A stretch of 64,000 bases of DNA from Lates calcarifer (taxonomy: Eukaryota > Chordata > Actinopteri > Centropomidae), in the NCBI RefSeq assembly GCF_001640805.2, contig NC_066843.1, positions 2,627,182 to 2,691,181 of the forward strand, read 5' to 3'. This document shows positions 10,788 through 22,210 of the stretch, piece after piece; position 1 is the stretch's first letter; every line of letters starts with the position of its first letter. The position numbers and the translations under genes were made by a program. A model generated the notes under the pieces. That model was not told the DNA's origin. It searched no databases and saw only the letters and a list, made by a program, of their open reading frames with translations.

Positions 10788-13700
10788 CTAGGAAAGAAGA
10801 TTAAAAGTTTGAAATTGAAAGATGATGAGATGAGATGATGTGATCCCTCACTGGCTTCCCACCCACAAACATAGCTATTTGTCAAGATCTTAGAAACAGA
10901 CCCACAGAAAACCTACTTGAGTTTGCATAAATTCAAGCATGAGAGTCAGATGAGAAAATCGATACCACTCTCATATCCATTTGTTCAATATAAGGCTGCA
11001 GCTGGTTAGCCTAGCTTAGCATAAAGAGTGGAAACAGGGGGAAACAAACAGGGGGACTTGGCTCCATTTTAAGGTAAACAAATCAGACCACCAGCACCGT
11101 TGGACTATTTCTTGGCTCTGAGCTGAAACCAGCTCAGACTCCAGGACATTACCAGTCCCAGCCAAGAAACAGTCTGGCACCTAACCTTGCAGTTTTAGAT
11201 TCAACTGATCATCTTTGTTGCTGGTTCTAACTCCTTCTGATCATGTTTTCCAGCCTTGTTAAGCCTTGATGAGCACTAACTCTGAGGCACGTGTCTTCCA
11301 ACGTGTTCTCCACAGCATCAGCAGCTCTCACCTGATCGCTTCTATCCAGTTGTCCCGTTCTTCTGCGGTGGCGGCGCTGAGCTTATAGGACTGGTGTTTA
11401 CCTTGCACCACGCGGCCTTTGTTCTCCGTCTTGCAGGCCTTGATCTTTTGTCCTCGGGGGTTATATAACTCCAGACAATACTGCTCAAACACAGACACAT
11501 GTAGCACCATCACTGTGTGAGCATATGCTGTCTGTTTGTTTAAATAGTCTTCTGATAGCCCTGTGACTCACTGTTTTGAGCACTTGTGTTACAAATCTGG
11601 CAGCTGCTCTATGATTCATTAATTTCTGTGGCAGCAAAAAATGTGTGGAAGCTCAACACTCCTTCATACACTGTGATAGATAAAGTAAACAAAACTCTAC
11701 CGATTTGCTCGAGTCTTGCAGCTTCCTGACACACAGGTTCTCCAGAGGAATAATCCCAATCGGATCTTTATCCTGGAGGAGGAGACGGATATTAAAGACA
11801 GACTCAACCTTTCAACCACAGGAAGGATGTTTGACATTTGCATATTCTGTCGTCGGAAGCAGGTTTTTTTTCTTCAAGCAGCAGAGAGACAGGAACTTAC
11901 TGTGGTGTATTCAAAGTAGTACAGGCAGCTGTCTGTCAAAATAAACCACCTTCTCTTCCAGGTTTTAACACGGCCACCTTCAAGGAAGACAAACAAAGAC
12001 TTTAACCCTGTCGTAATCTCACCTGGAAGCCAATCAGCTGTCCTGTGTAGTACAATCATAATCATCTCACCCATTTTAAGGAGCCAACCCTCTCTGTCCG
12101 GATTAAAAAACGTCAGAGTGAGGTCGTTCCCGTCGTCCTCTGGGATTTTAAACGGCTCGTTGCGGATGCTCGCATACAGTTTCTGGAATCAAATGTAGAC
12201 TTTGTTAGCCTTTAAAAGTATTTTATTTTTCTGATTTTGACAATGGTGGAAGAAGAACTGATTAATTTGGTTCAGTAAATACAAAACTAACTTAAGAAAA
12301 AAGCCCTTAATTGTTATTTCAAGTCAAGATTTAACAGCTTGAAGCAGTAATAGTGACAAAAATAAATGTACTCATTGAAGAACTGCCTCAGTCAGAGGCA
12401 TAAAACGAATAGAGATAACAAAATCCCCAAATCTGAAGATAAAGAAAGTAAAATTCCCCTAAATTTGATAAATGTCATACTTTGGGTTTGGTGTGAGTTC
12501 TACCTTTTGATAAATACTTCTGAAATATTGAATTTTACCCAAAAACAGTGACGTCTTACAAACTTATTTCAGTACCTGTAAAAACAGCAACAAGTAACAA
12601 AAACAAATAAAGAGTAAAAAGTTGGTAAAACATGGAGCTGCTGACCGTGAGCAGCTCGTCGGGCAGGTCTTCCCCATTGTTGATGCCTCTGTTCATGGAG
12701 ATGAATCGCTGCAGGCTGGGTTTGTCTTTCACGTTGGGGTTGTGGAGACTTGTGTTGAGCATGATGATGGCAAAAGACAGGATGTAGCAGGTGTCTATCA
12801 GAGATACAGAAAACCACAGTGAGTTTTCCTCAGCTGTGCATTATTTTCACTGCCTCAGCTGCATAAATCACACCCATTAAAAATAATAGTTTTCTGTGAA
12901 TGCTGCCTCAGTAAAAAGACTTAAATTGAACAATATGTGAGAGATAAAATGCTACTATAAAAAGATACTAAATTGATTCTTCTCAACAGCAGATAACTTG
13001 TCTCCCAGAGGGTGTTTTTTTAAATCTACAAATCTTAAAGCTGTTTAATTGGACTGTGTGAGAGAGTGAATCAGGCAAGACAAAGCCTGTTGTGTTCGCA
13101 CCTGTGGATTGGAAGACTTCTGGGTTACAGTCGCAGTAGCGAGTTGCAAACGCCTCCATCATCCTGTCAATCTTCTGAGCTTCTCCCGGGAGACGAAAGC
13201 TCCACAGAAACTGCCTGCAAGACGAAGGAGGTGTTAAAAAAAAAAAAAAAAAAAGGAACACAACACAGTTGATGTCAAGCAAGAAGGATGATTTTTCACA
13301 TTTTTACAGAAAAACAAGACTAAAGATAAAACTTTAACCACAAAACGTTACTCTGTGATACAAACCTCAGCGCCTGCACCAGATTCAGGTCTGAGAATTC
13401 ATGCAGGTCCACAAAGGCTTTCAGTATCTCCAGGTGCATTTCATCCCTGTGTGAGAAATCAAGAAAATAATGGAAATCACCTAACTGAAAACTCAAGGTT
13501 GGTCATGGAAAGACAACAGTCCTATTATTCAGAAATGGATCAGTTTGACTGATTAGATTCTACTTTGTCTTCTCCCGAGCAGCAGTTACATTATATAATT
13601 ACTAGTGTTCCCTGTAATTCTGTATTCAGTGCATGTAGCATAGGGAATAAAAGACTTCTTGTATATGATCAAACTTGTCCTTCAGGCCCTGAATCGTCAG

Positions 13701-16700
13701 CTTGAATGCTGAGTGAAGTGAGTGTTAGGTATCTGTAATTTAGTGTTTAGTTTTCCTGTCAAATATATTGCAGACCTGTTTTTTGTGACCTGCAGATCAC
13801 CTTTACAGCAACGCTTACAGTTTTGGATAGCTTCTTTTTGCTCTTTACCCTCAAGATTTGGTCCCAAGCTGTTACAACGATAAGATGCTTTCAACCATTT
13901 TAAGTACGTGTCGGCATCTCAGCCTCCTGGTTTGCGCTCTTAAAAACGCTCTCTGAATTCACATTAAAAGTTACTTTATAGCTCTGATCTATGATTGTGC
14001 TTAAAAATCTCCAAGTATTTCTGACCAACAGCTGTGACAGATCTGGTCTCACAGCCTCTACAGCCACTGCATGTTTAATTTAAGCTCCTTAATTCATCAG
14101 GGAGACCTCTTCAATAGACTGTTTGACCACTTATACTCTGGGAAACGGGCTGCAGGACATCTGGACCAGAATTAACATTTAAAACTGTAGACATTTATTA
14201 ACTCGTAGGGTTCGTCTAGCAGTTGATATAGGTACAGTAAGAATACTAGTGTAAATGTGACATTATTACATTTATAAGTTGTGAAATTCAATCAGTCATC
14301 AGGTTTTTTGGACTACAACAGTGTAAAAATGCTCCATTAGAGGTAAAAGTCTTGATTTAAGTAGAACTACAGAAGTATTTTCAGCAACATTATCAAGAGT
14401 AAAGGTACTAATTTGGTGGAAAAAAGGCCCCTGTTAGTGGTATGTTACAGAATTAATAAAATGTTAACAGTATTTTGCTCAAGTTAGAGCTAAAAGGTTG
14501 TTTGATCCTCAGCAATTTGTCATATTTAATAAGCTGCTGCAGTGTTTTAAAAGTCATTAGCACATATTAATAACTGGTCAGGTAGATGTTCTCGTGTGAG
14601 TATTGTACCTTTCTCCCAGATAATTTCCAATGGCGGTCTTGTTCAGTCCCTCCTCTTTGTAAAGAAACTCGGCCACCGACTCTGCTCGCCATTCCAGCAA
14701 GTTATTTTCAACCAGGTAATTGATGCCCTGCAGGAAAAAGAGGAGGATGATGATGGGAAGTTCATACTTATACACAGAAATGTGTATTTAATGTCATGTA
14801 GAGTGATTGTTATATATTGCTATAAAAAAGGGTGTGATCTGGCACATTTCTGCTGAAATAGATAAGAATCTTTAAAGTGAAATATTCAGCTGGTTTTATA
14901 TATGTTTCAAACTTAGAGGAAATAACAGCCACAGCGAGCTTTCATGTTAAATTGTATTTAACCAGTCATATCACACATCAAGAAAGTTTTCTTCTTCTCC
15001 TTTTGAGTCACCTCTGTCATTAATCACCAGAGAAGAAGATGAGAAAAGTTGAATGAATATTTCATGCCGTTATCTCTTAATCTCGATGGGTGTTCGGAGC
15101 CAAAACTTCAAAATACGACCCTTCTATACTGAGTGTGTGCTCCTGCTAAGTGGTTCTTCAAATCAATTCCAGTTAAAAACACCCTTCACCCCCGAAGAAG
15201 TCTTAAAAGCTTCTCGTCCGCCCACTCACACCGTGTCCTCAGGCCTGAGTGTAGACCGGTCGCAGGCCGAGGGACTCTGTCTTTTTATTTTTTTTAAACT
15301 GAGGACGCAGACAGGAAAGATCGAAAAGATGGAGGTCGCTGTGGTGAAGTGGCGCTTCTGCCTCCACTTCAGGGAACAGGATGTGGTTTTTCTAGCTATT
15401 GCTCATCCTCTGCGTCTGTGCACCGTGCACTCTTTGCACTTCTGTACATAAACACATATACATATGTCGCTCAAACATACATCTGACTCTGTGTGAAGTT
15501 ATCTTTGTCGTCGTCTTGCTGTTGACCTCTAAATCAGGAGGAGCTGAAGCAAGTGAAAGTCCTGTTTCACCTACTGTACCTTTACTGTGACTCAGGTGGA
15601 CCAGAATAACAGAGGTCTATATTAACTGTTGAATTAAAAAACCTGTCACAATCAAACACACTTAGAAATATCTCTGTGAAACTTCAACTTGTGCATGAGT
15701 GATCAAATTAAAGATTTTGTTTGATGGCCCACTGAGGCTAGAAACACTCACTATTCAGCATGCAGCATTGGTTTTCATTAAGCTCGACAAAAAGCCGCTA
15801 AAAGAGAAACTTTCCAACCACTAAAGCTTTACGACACTCCCACATGTTGAAAACCTTCAGAACAAGAAATCAGCCGAATCTATGAGCATTAAATCCTCTT
15901 TCTCTGCTTCGAAACACACACACACAAAAAAAAAACTTCATATAAACTCACTGTTTTGGGGTCCATGTTGAATTTCTTTTTCCCACGTAAGAATCTTCTG
16001 TTCCTAACAACATTTTTACTGCAACAAAAGACAAAAAAAGTCAAAAATGCTCATTAAAAACAAGTATATAGAGACTTACTCAAATGATCTGTTAATAACT
16101 TTGCCAATAACAAACATAATGGCAAACAGAGAGAACTGAAATAAAATCTTGTCTCTTCGTTTGTGTTGAACTCTGTTCTTGGACTAGACTTCCTCTTATG
16201 TTTACTACACTACAAGTATTAAGTTTTGTCTAATGTGAAATTGGTATTCTTTACATATGTCTGGACTTTTACACAGTATTAACTGTATAAATATTGAGTC
16301 TTGCTGAGTGGGTCTATTGAATGTGCATAATATGCAATCATAAAGAAATTTCAAACTCAAAACCTTCACATTAATTATTTTACCCACTCAACAGTTTAAA
16401 ACACAATTTACTGAATTACTAACACTACGATAAAGAAAAACAACTAATTCTCACATAAATTAAGTGTAATCTAGAAATGTATTAGTATTTTGACTTGATA
16501 AAGATCAACTATTAAATTCGTCAAGAATTACAAAAAAAATCCAACTGAAATAAAATGTAAAAAACATTTTCTCAGTGATTAATGAGGATGTATTTTATCA
16601 AGTGCTGGGTGTTGGAGGTTTTGGTTAGCAATACTGAGAAACTGTGGTTATGGTGCCAGCAAAGCAGTAAGCGCAATGCAATGTCTTACCACTCACATAT

Positions 16701-19133
16701 AATTATCACTGTCTAAAAGCGACAAAAGCAACAGGAAGTCCAAATATGTACAGCCACATGCACGGGTTCCCAAAAATGTTGCAAGACCATTTTCTCTAAA
16801 TTCTCGCAACGCTCAGTAACTGTGTTTCGCTACACCACGAGATTCAGCCCACTCGACATAATCACACCTCGTCCTCCATAAACATGATACACTGAATAAT
16901 ATACACTGATAATCAATCAGGGGTATTCATTACCAGAAGGTGGAGTTGTCAAAAATTATACTTAGCAACCCAGCAGAAAAGTTGAAAAGGTTACAAGTAA
17001 TGGATAACCAACTGAAACAGTTAGCTAAAAGTATTAACAGCAGAAATTGTTAGCTAAAAGCATAACAGCCAAAATAGTTAGCTATCAACTGAAACAATTA
17101 GCTAAAAGTAATGTATTAACAGTTGAAACTTTTAGTTAAAAGTATTAGCAGCAACAGTTAACTGCTGGTTGAGGCAATGAGCAAAAAGTAATGTATTAAG
17201 GGCAGAAATAGGTAGCTAAAAGTATTAGTAGCTGAAACATTTAGCTGTCATTTGAAATAATTAGCTGAAAGTGATGTTTAACAGTAAAAATAGTTAGCTA
17301 AAAGTATTAACAGCTGAAACAGTTAGCTATAACTTGAATTAATTTTATTAATAGTTGGCTAAAAGTAATGAATAACAGTAAAGACATTTGATGGCTAAAC
17401 AGTTGAAATAGATAAAAGTAATGCGTTAACAGTAGAGTTAGCTGAAAGTATTAGCAGCTGAAACAGTTAGCTGACAGTTTAAACAGTTAGCTAAAAGTAA
17501 GGTATTAATGGACAACAGTTAAGACAGGCTAACCATTTGAAATTGTTAGCTAAAAGTCACCTTATTAACAGTGTAAATAGTTAGCGAAAAGGCTAATGGA
17601 TGACAGTTGAGGCATAAAAGTAATGGTTAAACAGTTTAATTAGTTAAAAGTAGGCGATTGGATCAACAGATGAAATAGAGTTGAAAATAAGGGATAAATG
17701 GCAGTACTTGAATTCATCTGACAGGGCTGTGGAGGTAGGCTTATGCCTAGACCTGACGAAACTTTGCTAAAGGTCTAAAAACGTCAGGTCTAACAGTTTG
17801 AGTTGCAGTTTCAAGGATGCTTTAAACTGCAGAAGCAGCACTTAATGGAAACTTCTGACTTCTGACTCAGGCAAATAAAAATTACAACAAAGCCAATTGC
17901 ATGACTTTGTCAAACTCTGCATTACGTATGTGCTGTGGGAGTCCGAACTGTATCAGTGTCACTTAAGTAAGAGGAAGAGGCTGTGCTGATTCATAGTAAA
18001 AAAAAAATTGCTCATGCTCACTTCTGCTCCTTCGACTCAGGGCTGTGGATTTCTGGCTTGACGTGATTGATCTCCAGCCTCAGCTTCTGTGAGAGGGGAG
18101 TTGAAAATAAGAGCAGTGTTGTTAGCATTACACCAAGGTTTTTTATTACATGACAGACAACAGTACACTCATGCTGTAGGCTTTACGGCCATGACCACTT
18201 GTCCTCCGTTCTTAATAACCTTCAAATCTTTCACATCTCAATTAAAAGTTAAGAGAGTGAAATGCCTTTGTGTTGCTGTGACAAATCTCTGCTGAGGCAG
18301 CCAGGAGTGGGTGCACAGAGAAGAATAATGAGGGATTTTAATGTAAGACCTTGGAGAGAGATATTCACTGTGGTACCTGAATGTCATCCAGCAGCTCGAA
18401 CTGATGAATCTTGATCGTTTCACTCGGCCTCCTCTCTGCTGGGGTCAGTTTCGGTGGCGCTGGTGAGGGGGCAACAAAGAGCGTCAACATCTGGACAGTT
18501 ACATTTACAGTTACAGGCATGGTGGCATATATTTGCAGTCAGTAGACATTCAAGCACCGTGGACTCTCTTTAACAACCTCCCTGATGCCTACGCTCGCTC
18601 TCATGGACCAGAATGCACCACAGCTTTATCCTTCACTGGTTAGAGAAGTGGTCAATGAATGAGAGGAGGAAAAGTACTGAAAATAGCCGTTTCTCTCTCT
18701 TTTTTTTAATGAATGACGTTGATTTATTAGTGGGTTCTAGGCATTCAGGGGCTATTTGTGTGATAAGTGGGATAAGTGTGATAAGGATTTACAACATAAT
18801 AATCATGAAAGTCAAGTTATCGTTGTTGGCTGTTCCATTATTAGGCCTCGAAAGATATAAAAATCAAAAAACAGACCTGTCAAGTATGTGTTAGCTTGTA
18901 GTTTAATACTTTAACCCACAGTTTAACTCACAAAATGTAAATCAGCAGCACTTTAAGTGAGTTCTATTTATTATTTTATTATTCTACTACAAATACTCTA
19001 AATCATCCAAAACGAACCCTGATATTTGTGTTTAAGCACCAGTTTTCCATAATAATGTAAACAATAATCATCATAATAATAATAAAAACGTACCTTTCCC
19101 CCAGAGGAAGCTGTCTTTTCTGCGTATAGCCAT
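10709..19133 (-). CDS. cyth4: cyth4, cytohesin-4-like ARF guanine nucleotide exchange factor (13 coding exons)
   Basis: Cytohesins exchange GDP for GTP on ARF GTPases at phosphoinositide-rich membranes; cytohesin-4 is mainly a blood-cell form. Coding exons, from the 5' end: 19094-19133, 18377-18459, 18022-18086, 15952-16003, 14609-14727, 13366-13446, 13102-13214, 12646-12794, 12071-12182, 11901-11977, 11701-11772, 11332-11480 and 10709-10787. All have GT-AG ends and compatible phases. They total 1191 nt, 396 codons plus stop, close to the usual 390-400. Residues 18-60 are a short coiled coil. Sec7 spans about 73-255, with the glutamic finger at E158 in [17 protein letters not shown]. The PH domain spans about 266-380, with the diglycine form [16 protein letters not shown]. 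The tail is basic. The start is the ATG at 19131-19133, with A at -3 and G at +4. CYTH4 is favoured over CYTH1-3 by synteny with SSTR3 and by VFQST and [16 protein letters not shown]. Confidence 0.92.
10788..11331 (-). other. cyth4 last intron with repeat relic
   Basis: It holds a partial copy (about 10935-11080) of the ggttagcctagcttagcata / gtggaaacagggggaaacaa repeat also seen at 3.84 and 48.53 kb. No other signal is seen. Confidence 0.5.
11332..11480 (-). CDS. cyth4: cyth4 exon 12 (PH C-terminal helix), possible NAGNAG acceptor
   Basis: 149 nt reading [18 protein letters not shown] to [11 protein letters not shown]. The acceptor region reads gtttgagcag|TATTGT, so AG occurs twice three bases apart. 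Use of the upstream AG (exon to 11483) would add one Gln in frame. Family alignment favours the downstream AG. Confidence 0.93.
11701..11772 (-). CDS. cyth4: cyth4 exon 11 (PH domain)
   Basis: 72 nt, exactly 24 codons, reading [20 protein letters not shown], then SSKS. It matches [13 protein letters not shown] in mammals. The donor is gtagag. Confidence 0.93.
11901..11977 (-). CDS. cyth4: cyth4 exon 10 (PH phosphoinositide site)
   Basis: 77 nt reading [20 protein letters not shown], then FEYTT. Joined to the split Gly it gives the diglycine variant [12 protein letters not shown], the form linked with PIP3 selectivity. No third-glycine micro-exon was recognised in the 93-base intron before it. 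Confidence 0.95.
12071..12182 (-). CDS. cyth4: cyth4 exon 9 (Sec7-PH linker)
   Basis: 112 nt reading [20 protein letters not shown], then [17 protein letters not shown] and a split Gly codon. [10 protein letters not shown] opens the PH domain. The donor is gtgaga. Confidence 0.95.
12646..12794 (-). CDS. cyth4: cyth4 exon 8 (Sec7 ARF-binding groove)
   Basis: 149 nt holding [40 protein letters not shown] and EDLPDELLT. The [17 protein letters not shown] stretch forms the hydrophobic groove for ARF. The donor, gtcagc, is a weak match to consensus. Confidence 0.93.
13102..13214 (-). CDS. cyth4: cyth4 exon 7 (Sec7 catalytic core)
   Basis: 113 nt holding [20 protein letters not shown] to [10 protein letters not shown]158 in LPGEAQ is the catalytic glutamic finger that displaces the Mg and phosphate of ARF-GDP. 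The acceptor reads ttgcaggcag; phase requires the first AG. Confidence 0.96.
13366..13446 (-). CDS. cyth4: cyth4 exon 6 (Sec7)
   Basis: 81 nt reading [20 protein letters not shown], then NLVQALR. It matches the [17 protein letters not shown] block of the family. The acceptor is ctcacacag and the donor gtttgt. Confidence 0.95.
13447..14608 (-). other. cyth4 intron 5, mostly unique
   Basis: It holds fragments of the agtaaaagt-type dispersed repeat near 14320-14440. The rest shows no recognisable feature. Confidence 0.45.
14609..14727 (-). CDS. cyth4: cyth4 exon 5 (Sec7)
   Basis: 119 nt reading [20 protein letters not shown] to [15 protein letters not shown]. [20 protein letters not shown] is the canonical first helices of the cytohesin Sec7 fold. 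Confidence 0.95.
14728..15951 (-). other. cyth4 intron 4 with a GC-richer segment
   Basis: The part at about 15180-15430 is richer in GC and CpG than the surrounding intron. It contains an exact ETS:RUNX composite (15376-15387). The long open frames there have no family resemblance, so I read it as regulatory rather than coding. Confidence 0.4.
15376..15387 (+). promoter_or_regulatory. ETS:RUNX composite site in cyth4 intron 4
   Basis: The sequence ACAGGATGTGGT fuses an ETS core (GGA) with a RUNX site (TGTGGT) at the spacing of the known cooperative composite. Cytohesin-4 expression is haematopoietic, where ETS (PU.1, ETS1) and RUNX factors act together. Function is inferred; a 12-mer can also arise by chance. 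Confidence 0.35.
15952..16003 (-). CDS. cyth4: cyth4 exon 4 (linker to Sec7)
   Basis: 52 nt reading [17 protein letters not shown]. GxKKFNMDP is the conserved entry into the Sec7 domain in all cytohesins. The donor is gtgagt. Confidence 0.9.
16004..18021 (-). other. cyth4 intron 3 holding a GTTAGCTAAAAGTA minisatellite
   Basis: Largest cyth4 intron. About 760 bases of it are the minisatellite at 16945-17705. The remainder is AT-rich with no recognised element. Confidence 0.6.
16945..17705 (+). repeat. Minisatellite, unit like cagttagctaaaagtaatgt
   Basis: About 20 degenerate units containing gttagctaaaagtatt, aacagctgaaacag or aagtaatgtattaac, with spacing of 30-50 bases. It is related to the array at 640-1190. 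The same words occur in reverse complement at 23.27-23.59 kb. Confidence 0.75.
18022..18086 (-). CDS. cyth4: cyth4 exon 3 (coiled coil)
   Basis: 65 nt reading [20 protein letters not shown], then QK with the last codon split. KLRLEI aligns with KLKDEI of the family. Two prolines within this exon would end the helix early. Confidence 0.85.
18377..18459 (-). CDS. cyth4: cyth4 exon 2 (coiled-coil start)
   Basis: 83 nt reading [15 protein letters not shown] to FELLDDIQ. LTPxER and LLxDIQ are shared with cytohesin N-terminal coiled coils. The acceptor is ctcaccag and the donor gtacca. Confidence 0.85.
19094..19133 (-). CDS. cyth4: cyth4 coding exon 1 (start codon)
   Basis: ATG at 19131-19133 is followed by [12 protein letters not shown] and a split Ala codon, with donor gtacgt. 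The context AACATGG is a good Kozak match. The sequence does not resemble the mammalian cytohesin N-terminus, so this exon is supported only by frame, splice sites and position. Confidence 0.65.
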
Positions 19134-19300
19134 GTTGTTGATGTGTGCAGAGCGACTGAGCGGCTGCACAGGAAACAATGTGTGTCAGAGTGAAAAAAGG
19201 GCCGGCGTTGCCATTCTGACACCGACGACACTCCGAGTTCACTCAACAACCTCTTATTGCAACATCTCAGATGATGTGAGCAGCAGAAATGTTGACATGT
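19134..19300 (-). promoter_or_regulatory. cyth4 5' UTR and promoter region
   Basis: Sequence directly upstream of the cyth4 start codon, slightly richer in GC than the flanks. The transcription start is not identifiable by a TATA box. It is called from position only. Confidence 0.35.
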
Positions 19301-19504
19301 GGACTGTGTGTGGGGACATTTATTTATGAAACAGAAATCTCATGGATATCCTGACACCGCTGCTAATATTATTACACAATATTACATCTATTACTATAAA
19401 TACTCATTCAACAACAGTAACAGGTGCTGCTGTTCCTAATGTCATACTGACGTCACTAAACTAAAATTTAATCAACAAAACTGGTGATTAGACTTGTGCT
19501 AAAT

Positions 19505-20390
19505 ATACTTGGTACCAGTACCAGAAGGGATATTCAGATCCTTTACATAAGTAAAAGTAGCATACTTAAATTACTACAAGAAAAATACAAAAAGTATGGA
19601 AGTATTAGCAACAAAATGTACTTTAAGTATCAAAAGTAAAAGTACTAATCATGCAGATTAGCTCCTGTCAGTGTTATTTTACTAATTATCGCATTATTAT
19701 CAGTGAGGGAAGGAGTACTCAAGTTTTTTACTCAGGTAAAAGTACTCCATTACTCCACTCCTGTAATGAACATAACACTAAAGTAAAAGTATGGGAGTAT
19801 AATCAGCAAAATGTACTTCAAATATTAAAAGTACTCAGTGCAGACTACTATTACTCTTACTACTACTGTTATATCATTACATTATTATCACCTTAGCAGC
19901 ATTTTATTGTTGTAGTTGTTTTTTATAGGAGAATGTAATGTTTAAGCTATTACATATGACTGCAACTAATGCTTTTCTGGATTGTTTATTGTTTGTTTGT
20001 TTTGAGTTCAAAGTGACAGCTTCACAATCCTTTTATAGTCCAAACTTCATTTTGTATGTAAACATCTTTATTGGTAGAGTAACCAGTAACTACAAAAGTC
20101 AAATAACTGTAGGGGTAAAAAGTACAATATTTCACAATGAAATGTCATGAAGTAGAAGTAAAAAAATCTCCCATTTGTGGTGTTTTTAGTTACCTTACAC
20201 CACAGATGCATTACTGAAACACGTAAGCAGCCTTTTCAAGTGAAGCTAGTTTTAAAAATTTCTGATAGTGTTGATAACACTACATATAACTGATCATATG
20301 TACAGTAATACACAAAATACTCAGGTACAAGTACTGATGCCTCAAAATTTGTACTAGTAAATATACTGCCTGGTGCTGTATCCTCAATAC
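19505..20390. repeat. Dispersed repeat with agtaaaagtac / aaaatgtacttt words, several copies
   Basis: Words such as gtaaaagtagcatacttaaa, caacaaaatgtactttaagt, atcaaaagtaaaagtac and actcaagttttttactcagg recur at 19510-19660, 19700-19850 and 20100-20380. Fragments also occur near 12240, 14330, 27765, 39165 (reversed) and 44410. This is an abundant fish interspersed family, probably DNA-transposon derived. Confidence 0.55.
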
Positions 20391-21834
20391 AAAGACTAAA
20401 TACAATTAGTGTCATTTGTTTTTAAAGAAGTGGTGTCAGTCTTCAACAGGAAGGAAATAAAACCTGAACAGGATGTCTTTCATTTCTGAACATGAGGCCC
20501 CACCTAGTGGGGTTTTACATTTACTTTACACCTCAGACAATGTTGATATTAACCCTTCAAGAACAAATCATGTCTATTAGTATTATTATTATTATATATT
20601 TGTAGGAGTGAAACACATAAGAACTATAAGTGAAAACCAGTGGTGTCCTTTTTTTGTTTTTGATCTATAGAAAACGAACATTGTGCAACTCAGCAGCTGT
20701 CACTGACGACACAAACTGATGATGATATATTTAGTATCTCAAATCTCAATTTACTGCTCATTAATGAGTAAACTATTGTTGTGTAGGGAATTGTGAATGT
20801 CTGAATGACTCATTGTCTTCTGATTTGTAACCACTGAAGTCAAAAGTCAACTTCTGGTCTTCAACCTTTATTTAGCTCAAATATCTGCTTTATTTATTTA
20901 TATAACCTGTTGTAAGGGCAGAAGGTTATCGTTAGTTTTGGATTCATATCCACAATACCAGCTTGAACTACTTTAAATCTGTGTGTCAAAAAATTCACTT
21001 TGGTTCAGAAAGAAAAGTTTAACAAACAATAAATACTTTAAATATATTTTTGACAATGTAAGTCATCAAATGTGTGTGGGGGTGTTCAGTTCTGTGCGAT
21101 AAGTCAGATATATTTTAAACTTCATGAGTCAAGATCAGTGTGTATTTTAAACCAGTTTTGCACTTTGAGCAGGGTGTGAGTATATTGTGTAACCGACTGT
21201 GTCATGGTCACTTACTGTATTTACGTATTACACTCTAAAATACATTATTAACACCTAATTTAAAGAGATCTCTGTATGTGTGAAAACATTTATCTGTTAT
21301 ATTAATACATATTTTTGGTTCCTAGTCCAAGTTTTAGCAGATACTTTCTAATTTAGTGGAGGAAAATCATCTCTATAACTCTATAAGCTTTTGTGTTGCA
21401 GCAGCACAGTCTGGAACAAAATGTGACTCTGCTCACAAAACTATTTCAGTAGAGACATGAATAGACCAACCAGGACAAATAAGCCTGACAATGTGTTCTC
21501 AGCTAGATTGTTCTGAGTTCACCCATGTCGAATTAGGCCCATTCCTCCCACTGTCAATCATCAGGACTATTTGTTAAAAGACAAGGTAATCTTCCAGCTG
21601 CAGCCTTTTTTGTCTGCGATGCTTTGATCCTTTTGTAACAGCTTCTATCATTATATTCTTTTATCCATAATGAGGAATGCATTGTTCACACGATTCCAAA
21701 TATAGGAGGATAGTTTGTGATAAGACAGTTCCGTTAAAACATTGTCTACAAATTAATTACTGAACACGTCTGCTGAGTACAGAGGTCCAGAGGTTCAAAG
21801 GGCCAGGGGGTTTCCTGGGCTAGATAACATTTCA

Positions 21835-22210
21835 AACAATCACAAGGGATGCAAAACGACAGCAACAACAAACGAGAGAGACACATAAATAAAGAGATGC
21901 AAATCAACTGCTAAGAGACACAACATGACCACCAAGAGGCAAAAATAAACCAAAAAGCCACAAAATGACCATTAAGAGACACAAATGTACCAAAAAGACA
22001 CAAAATGTCCACAAAGAGACACAAAACAGCCATTAAGAGACGCCAAACAACCTCAAAGAGACACATATAAACCAAAAAGACACAACAGCCACTAATGTCC
22101 ACAAAGAGACACAAAACAATCATTAGGAGATACAAAATCAACCACAGAGAGATGCAATAAAAGGAGACACAAATCAATAGAGAGACAAAATAAGAAAGAC
22201 ACAAAACTTC
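21835..22210 (-). repeat. Inverted copy of the TTTTGTGTCTC minisatellite family
   Basis: It reads aagagacacaaaacagcca, ccaaaaagacacaaaatg and similar units, the reverse complement of the arrays at 9.6 and 37.6 kb. The Cys/Phe/Leu-rich open frame on the minus strand is an artefact of the repeat. Confidence 0.7.

Noticed and set aside
15053..15451. 132-codon open frame in cyth4 intron 4
   Set aside because: No family resemblance, opposite to the host gene, no splice or start support; treated as a possible regulatory patch.
16945..17705. Regularly spaced short repeats resembling a CRISPR array
   Set aside because: Repeats are degenerate and spacing is irregular, within a vertebrate intron; a minisatellite explains it.
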